From NCBI RefSeq assembly GCF_036250735.1, contig NZ_CP109430.1, forward strand, positions 2,480,001-2,544,000: 64,000 nucleotides of DNA. The letters are read 5' to 3'. The DNA is from Streptosporangium sp. NBC_01495. GTDB taxonomy: Bacteria > Actinomycetota > Actinomycetes > Streptosporangiales > Streptosporangiaceae. Shown piece after piece: positions 59,525-64,000 of the stretch; within the stretch, counting starts at the first letter, position 1; each line of letters starts with the position of its first letter. A program made the translations under genes and the position numbers. The notes beneath the pieces were generated by a model, which worked only from the letters and a program-made list of their open reading frames with translations, did not search any database and was not told the DNA's origin.

Positions 59525-61567
59525 GTGTCGAAGGTGACGGACCTTGTCAAACGCCTGTTCATCGGGCGGGCGCTGCGCAGCACGCAGCTGCACGAGCAGC
59601 TGCTCCCCAAGCGCATCGCGCTGCCCGTTTTCGCGAGTGACGCCCTCTCCTCCGTGGCCTACGCCCCGCAGGAGATCCTGGTCATCCTCTCGCTCGCGGG
59701 AGTCTCCTTCTACCACTTCAGCCCCTGGGTCGCCCTCGCCGTCGTCGTGGTGATGCTCACCGTCGTGGCGTCGTACCGGCAGAACGTGCACGCCTACCCC
59801 AGCGGGGGCGGCGACTACGAGGTCGCCACCGTCAACCTCGGCCCGAACGCCGGTCTGACCGTCGCCAGCGCCCTGATGGTCGACTACGTGCTGACCGTCG
59901 CGGTGTCGGTCGCCAACGGCGTCGACTACGTGGGTGCCACCATCCCGTACGTCGCCGAGCACAAGCCGCTGGTCGCGATCGTCATCGTCGTGCTGCTCAC
60001 CCTGGTGAACCTGCGCGGCATCCGCGAGTCGGGCGCGGCCTTCGCGATCCCCACCTACGCCTTCATGTTCGCCGTCCTCGGCCTGGTCGCGTGGGGCGGC
60101 TTCCGCGTCCTCGTCCTCGGCGACGAGCTGCACGCCCCCACCTCCGGATACCAGATCGTCGCCGAGCAGTCCAACCTGACCTCCTTCGCGGCGGCCTTCC
60201 TGATCCTGCGCGCCTTCTCCTCCGGCTGCGCCGCGCTCACCGGCGTCGAGGCGATCAGCAACGGCGTGCCCGCCTTCCGCAAGCCCAAGAGCAAGAACGC
60301 CGCGAACACCCTGCTGATGATGGGCCTGGTCTCGGTGACCATGTTCGTCGGCATCATCACCCTCGGCCTGGCCTCGGGCGTCAAGGTCGCCGACCCCGCC
60401 GTCGCCCACCGCGACGTCCTCATCAACGGCAGTCCGGCGGGCCCCGGCTACTACCAGCAGCCGATCATCGCCCAGGTGGCCGACGCGGTCTTCGGGAACA
60501 ACTCGCTCCCCTTCTTCTTCATCGCCGCCGTCACCGCGCTGATCCTGTTCCTGGCCGCCAACACCGCCTTCAACGGCTTTCCGGTGCTCGGCTCGATCCT
60601 GGCCCAGGACCGCTACCTGCCCCGCCAGCTGCACACCCGGGGCGACCGGCTCGCCTTCTCCAACGGCATCGTGATCCTCGCCGCCGCGGCCTGCCTGCTG
60701 CTGTGGGGCTTCGACGCCGACGTCAGCCGCCTGCTCAACCTTTACATCGTGGGCGTCTTCGTGTCGTTCACGCTGAGCCAGATCGGCATGGTCCGGCACT
60801 GGACCCGGCACCTGAGAACCGAGAGCGACCCGAAGGTCCGGCACCAGATGTACCGCTCGCGGACCATCAACTTCTTCGGCGGCGTCATGACAGGCGTGGT
60901 GCTGGTGGTGGTGCTGCTCACCAAGTTCACCCACGGGGCGTGGATCGTCTGCGTGGCCATGCCGGTGCTGTTCCTGATGATGAAGGGCATCCACCGCCAC
61001 TACGAGAACGTGGCGGCCGAGCTCGCCGTCGCCGAGGACTCCCAGGTGGACGAGTCGATGCTGCCCGCGCGCAACCACGCCATCGTCCTGGTCTCCAAGA
61101 TCCACAAGCCGACCCTGCGCGCCCTCGCCTACGCCCGCGCCACCCGCCCCTCCACGCTGGAGGCGATCACTGTGGGGGTGGAGGGCCCGGAGGCCAGGGC
61201 GCTGCAGGAGGAGTGGGAGCGGCGCGGCATCCCGGTGCCGCTGAAGATGCTCGACTCGCCCTACCGCGAGATCACCCGGCCGATCCTGGAGTACGTCAAG
61301 TCGCTGCGCCGCCGTTCCCCCCGGGACGTGGTGAGCGTCTACATTCCCGAATATGTCGTCGGCCACTGGTGGGAGCACATCCTGCACAACCAGAGCGCGC
61401 TGCGCCTGAAGGGCCGCCTACTGTTCCAGCCAGGCGTGATGGTCATCAGCGTGCCCTGGCAGCTGCACTCCTCCGACCGGCTCAAGGGCCGCCCCGAGCC
61501 CTTCGCGCCGGGCGCCGTACGCCGTCCGCGCCAGGAGGCGGCACGGAACGAGGACGTCAAGGCATAA
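59525..61567 (+). CDS. APC-family permease, KimA-like
   Basis: A 680-residue protein with about 12 membrane helices in the first 480 residues (FASDALSSVAYAPQEIL, PSGGGDYEVATVNLG, SGCAALTGVEAISNGVPAF) and a 200-residue cytoplasmic C-terminal domain resembling a universal-stress-protein fold (HAIVLVSKIHKPTLRALAYA). This architecture fits KimA-type potassium importers. The neighbouring RCK genes support a K+ link, but amino-acid transport is not excluded. GTG 59525 is the start. Confidence 0.85.
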   Translation: MSKVTDLVKRLFIGRALRSTQLHEQLLPKRIALPVFASDALSSVAYAPQEILVILSLAGVSFYHFSPWVALAVVVVMLTVVASYRQNVHAYPSGGGDYEVATVNLGPNAGLTVASALMVDYVLTVAVSVANGVDYVGATIPYVAEHKPLVAIVIVVLLTLVNLRGIRESGAAFAIPTYAFMFAVLGLVAWGGFRVLVLGDELHAPTSGYQIVAEQSNLTSFAAAFLILRAFSSGCAALTGVEAISNGVPAFRKPKSKNAANTLLMMGLVSVTMFVGIITLGLASGVKVADPAVAHRDVLINGSPAGPGYYQQPIIAQVADAVFGNNSLPFFFIAAVTALILFLAANTAFNGFPVLGSILAQDRYLPRQLHTRGDRLAFSNGIVILAAAACLLLWGFDADVSRLLNLYIVGVFVSFTLSQIGMVRHWTRHLRTESDPKVRHQMYRSRTINFFGGVMTGVVLVVVLLTKFTHGAWIVCVAMPVLFLMMKGIHRHYENVAAELAVAEDSQVDESMLPARNHAIVLVSKIHKPTLRALAYARATRPSTLEAITVGVEGPEARALQEEWERRGIPVPLKMLDSPYREITRPILEYVKSLRRRSPRDVVSVYIPEYVVGHWWEHILHNQSALRLKGRLLFQPGVMVISVPWQLHSSDRLKGRPEPFAPGAVRRPRQEAARNEDVKA

Positions 61568-61635
61568 CCTTTCGTATGCGCTCCTGACGCGAGGAGGCTC
61601 GACCGACGACGGAATTTCCCTTGGGGGCAACGACC

Positions 61636-62883
61636 ATGGCCATCGAACTGACGGTAGGACCGGTTGCACACGGTGGCTGGTGCGTCGCCCGCCATGACGG
61701 CCGGGTCGTCTTCGTGCGGCACGCGCTGCCCGGCGAGCGCGTCGTCGCCGAGATCACCGAGGAGACCACCCGGTTCCTGCGGGCCGACGCGGTCGAGATC
61801 CTGGAGCCCTCCGCCGACCGGGTGACCCCGCCGTGCCCGTTCGCGGGCCCCGGCCGCTGCGGCGGCTGCGACTGGCAGCACGCCTCCCTCGACGCCCAGC
61901 GCCGCCTGAAGGCCGACGTGGTGGCCGAGCAGCTCAAGCGCCTGGCCTCGATCGACTGGAAGGGCACCGTCGAGGAGGTCCCCGGAGCCCCGGACGGGCT
62001 CGGCTGGCGCACCCGCGTCCAGTTCGCCGTCGACCGCGAGGGCGGCCTGGGCCTGCGCCGCCACCGCTCCCACGACGTCGAGCCGGTGGACGCCTGCCTG
62101 ATCGCCCACCCCGAGGTGGAGAACGTCGGCGCCGAGGTCATGAACTGGCGCAACGCCTCCTCGGTGGAGGTCATCGCCTCCAGCACCGGTGACCAGGCGG
62201 TCGTGGTCGCTCCCAAGCCCCGGCGCACGGTGGCCGTACCCGACCTGGACGCGAGCGTGGCCGTCTTCGTCGACGAGGGCAAGGGCCGCAGCCGCGTCGT
62301 CCACGGCCGCAACCATCTCGTCGAGCGCGTCGCCGACCGTGACTTCCAGGTCACCGGAAGCGGCTTCTGGCAGGTGCACCCCGGCGCCGCCGCGACCCTG
62401 CTGGACGCCGTCCTGGAGTTCGCCGCCCCGCAGCCGGGCGAGTGGGCCCTCGACCTCTACTGCGGCGTCGGCCTGTTCGCCGCCGGGCTGGCCGAGGCGG
62501 TCGGTCCCGAGGGAGCCGTGTTCGGCGTCGAGTCCGAGTCCGTGGCGGTCAGGGACGCGGAGCGCAACCTCCGCGACCTGCCCCAGGCCCGTTTCGCCAG
62601 GGGGCGCGTGGAGAACGCCCTCGACCGCTTCGGCATCGAGCGCGCGGACCTGGTCGTCGTCGACCCGCCCAGGGCGGGCCTGGGCCGCGACGTCGTCGAC
62701 AAGGTGGCCACTCTCCAGGCGACCCGGATCGTGTACGTCTCCTGCGACCCGGCGACCCTCGCCCGGGACCTGGCCTGGTTCGCCGAGCGGGGCTACCGCC
62801 TCGCCGACCTGCGCGCCTTCGACGCCTTCCCGATGACCCACCATGTGGAGTGCGTGGCTCACCTGGTCAGTGAGACGGTCTAG
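61636..62883 (+). CDS. TRAM-domain RNA uracil-5 methyltransferase (TrmA/RumA type)
   Basis: A 415-residue enzyme. It has an N-terminal TRAM domain, cysteines for a 4Fe-4S cluster (CPFAGPGRCGGC plus one later), SAM motifs ALDLYCGVGLFAAGL and GVESES, the DPPRAG motif and the catalytic Cys in YVSCDPATLARD. It methylates a uracil in rRNA or tRNA. ATG 61636 is preferred over an upstream TTG because GGGGG precedes it by about 8 bases and the TRAM domain starts at once. Confidence 0.9.
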   Translation: MAIELTVGPVAHGGWCVARHDGRVVFVRHALPGERVVAEITEETTRFLRADAVEILEPSADRVTPPCPFAGPGRCGGCDWQHASLDAQRRLKADVVAEQLKRLASIDWKGTVEEVPGAPDGLGWRTRVQFAVDREGGLGLRRHRSHDVEPVDACLIAHPEVENVGAEVMNWRNASSVEVIASSTGDQAVVVAPKPRRTVAVPDLDASVAVFVDEGKGRSRVVHGRNHLVERVADRDFQVTGSGFWQVHPGAAATLLDAVLEFAAPQPGEWALDLYCGVGLFAAGLAEAVGPEGAVFGVESESVAVRDAERNLRDLPQARFARGRVENALDRFGIERADLVVVDPPRAGLGRDVVDKVATLQATRIVYVSCDPATLARDLAWFAERGYRLADLRAFDAFPMTHHVECVAHLVSETV

Positions 62884-62974
62884 GCGTCTACCTGGGAAAA
62901 CGCGGCAGGTGGTGTTTCGTCGAAACCCATGATCACCCCTGTTAAACCGAGATCATGACGCATGATCCCGGAAG

Positions 62975-63003
62975 CGTCCCGCGATCGATTCGGTCGCGGG
63001 ACG
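62975..63003. terminator. Bidirectional hairpin terminator
   Basis: Perfect 10-bp arms CGTCCCGCGA and TCGCGGGACG around a 9-base loop, between the convergent RNA methyltransferase gene and the small secreted protein gene. Confidence 0.65.
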
Positions 63004-63021
63004 TAGCCGTCCTGTTGAGGT

Positions 63022-63315
63022 TCAGGGGATGTACACCTCGTAGTAGAAGCCCGGCAGCCAAGGGCCACCCCCGCGGAACCAGTGACAGTAGACGAGCCCG
63101 GTGTAGTAACCGGTCTGCGCAGCGTCCTCGTAGGCGAGGTCGCAGGCGGCCAGGGTCTGGTAGGGGCCCTGCAGGTACCAGTCCTGTGCCGGCCACATCC
63201 CGGCGGCCACGGCCGCGCTGGTCTGGGTGGCGGCGAAGGCGGGTGCGGTACCGGCCAGGACACCGGCGCCCAGCGCCATGGCGAGTACAGCGGAATGTAA
63301 TCGGCGGATCTTCAT
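63022..63315 (-). CDS. Small secreted protein, unknown
   Basis: A 97-residue protein with a classical signal peptide (MKIRRLHSAVLAMALGAGVL, cleavage near APAFA-AT). The mature part has about 65 residues and is rich in Trp, Tyr and Gly, with two cysteines (LAACDLAYEDAAQ and LVYCHWFRGG) that could form one disulfide. The ATG has GGAGT 9 bases upstream. No family is recognised; it could be an inhibitor, a bacteriocin-like peptide or a cell-wall-associated protein. The neighbour on the same strand is a nuclease gene. Confidence 0.7.
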   Translation of the reverse strand: MKIRRLHSAVLAMALGAGVLAGTAPAFAATQTSAAVAAGMWPAQDWYLQGPYQTLAACDLAYEDAAQTGYYTGLVYCHWFRGGGPWLPGFYYEVYIP

Positions 63316-63472
63316 CGTGGGTGACTCCTCACATTCGGGAAGGAGAACACCTTCAGATGAGCATCGGCTACCGGGCTTGAGGAGATACCGGTTCTCCATA
63401 TTTCGGCCGGATGGTGCGTTTGTCGGGGCTATTTCGCCCGGCCTGAACACGTGAGCGCCCGCTCGACGGTTG

Positions 63473-64000
63473 TCAGAGGGCGAGCTGGCGGGGGCGGGTG
63501 ATCTCCCGGGCCGTGGTGGCCGCCGCCTCCATACGGGCCAGGGGGTCGGCGTCGGCGAGGGTGCCGAACGACAGTCGGGTGAGGTCTTCGATGCGCCGGA
63601 TCGGGACCTGGTAGGTCTTGTAGGCGCCGTAGGAGAACTCGGCGGGGGCGGCCTCCAGGCCGTCGATGAGGTGGTCTTGACTGAGCAGGTAGCCGGTGGC
63701 CGACAGCTCACCGTTCTGTTTGGTCATCGCCACGACTTTCCAGTACTGGCGGGGCAACTGGACGCCGCGGTAGGGGTCGTCGTCGTCGGCCAGGACCGGG
63801 CCGGTGAAGACGGTGGCTTTCAGGTCGCGAGTGTCGGCGTTGTCCAGGATGTAGTCCTCCAGCCCGGCCCAGGTGGTCTGGTTCTGGTTGAAGTCCTTGT
63901 GCTGCGGGGTGCAGTTGGTGAAGTGGAAGGTGTCGTCGTTACCGGCCTTGGCCACCGCCTGACCGGCCCCCCACGCCGGATCCAGGCGGCGCACCAGGTG
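63473..64000 (-). CDS. DNA/RNA non-specific endonuclease (NUC1 type), N-terminus outside window
   Basis: The frame is open to the right edge. The first visible codons read HLVRRLDPAWG, matching the end of the D-R-G-H catalytic motif (the His is the first codon inside the window) and the following conserved Arg. TFHFTNCTPQHKDFNQ carries the conserved metal-binding Asn. Then come TGPVLADDDDPY and PRQYWKVVA. These are ordered as in NucA/EndoG-type magnesium-dependent nucleases. The 175 visible residues are the C-terminal part; whether a signal or toxin-delivery domain precedes them cannot be seen. Confidence 0.85.
   Translation of the reverse strand, partial: HLVRRLDPAWGAGQAVAKAGNDDTFHFTNCTPQHKDFNQNQTTWAGLEDYILDNADTRDLKATVFTGPVLADDDDPYRGVQLPRQYWKVVAMTKQNGELSATGYLLSQDHLIDGLEAAPAEFSYGAYKTYQVPIRRIEDLTRLSFGTLADADPLARMEAAATTAREITRPRQLAL

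Noticed and set aside
1-64000. CRISPR arrays, tRNA or rRNA genes
   Set aside because: No regularly spaced repeats with unique spacers and no cloverleaf or rRNA signatures were seen by eye. A tRNAscan or Rfam run would be needed to exclude them fully.

Overview
The window is high-GC DNA with dense, often overlapping genes and many GTG starts. Several genes are hallmarks of Actinobacteria: sepH, DUF4193, DUF3710, DUF3159 and DUF4235 proteins, a ferrochelatase with the extra cysteines of [2Fe-2S] enzymes, and an OtsA-type trehalose synthase. The layout fits a filamentous actinomycete, most likely Streptosporangiaceae-like; the family is an inference from gene content.

Region 1 (1-16,674). A polyketide-type aromatic hydroxylase (cut by the window edge) and a DrrAB-like drug exporter are separated by a 13,691-bp Tn3-family transposon at 1077-14767. 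Its ends are 49-bp inverted repeats (45/49 identical) and it is flanked by a 5-bp target duplication, CATCA. It carries a decayed tnpA (one frameshift plus an internal deletion), a tyrosine recombinase with an adjacent internal recombination site, and about 10 kb of cargo. The cargo is a CBS protein with an ArsB/NhaD-type antiporter, an alpha/beta hydrolase, a GbsR/MarR-type repressor facing a CocE hydrolase - SDR epimerase - FAD monooxygenase operon across a perfect palindrome, and a DUF998 membrane protein - 24-residue membrane peptide - ABC exporter operon. Three cargo units (the antiporter, CocE and DUF998 operons) start with a nearly identical leader element, GCCGGGAAGYCTGGTCGGC, which I cannot assign to a known class.

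Region 2 (16,675-38,936). This is accessory chromosome: DoxX, an isoaspartyl-methyltransferase-like enzyme with a 58-bp tandem repeat at its 3' end, a DUF1579-like protein, a collapsed VOC pseudogene, a second SDR epimerase, a SulP-STAS-carbonic anhydrase fusion, a proline-rich membrane protein, a PEBP lipoprotein, a SNF2 helicase followed by a probable SWIM-protein remnant, a second DrrAB-like exporter with a possible 11-codon leader peptide, two bacterial PH-domain proteins, the division protein SepH, a sugar-lactone oxidase and a truncated MFS gene.

Region 3 (39,053-62,883). This is mostly conserved core: lytic transglycosylase, coproporphyrin ferrochelatase, S9 peptidase, inositol monophosphatase-like enzyme, a two-component system, DUF4193, OtsA, DUF4235, ValRS, an AI-2E-family transporter, a hotdog thioesterase, dUTPase, DUF3710, an OB-fold protein, DUF3159, two TrkA/RCK proteins, an APC permease of KimA-like architecture and a TrmA/RumA-type RNA methyltransferase. 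Several strong hairpin terminators separate convergent units.

Region 4 (62,884-64,000) holds a small secreted protein and a DNA/RNA non-specific endonuclease that runs off the right edge. I found no tRNA, rRNA or CRISPR array by eye. The most interesting parts are the transposon, its repeated leader elements, and several very short ORFs with good ribosome sites.
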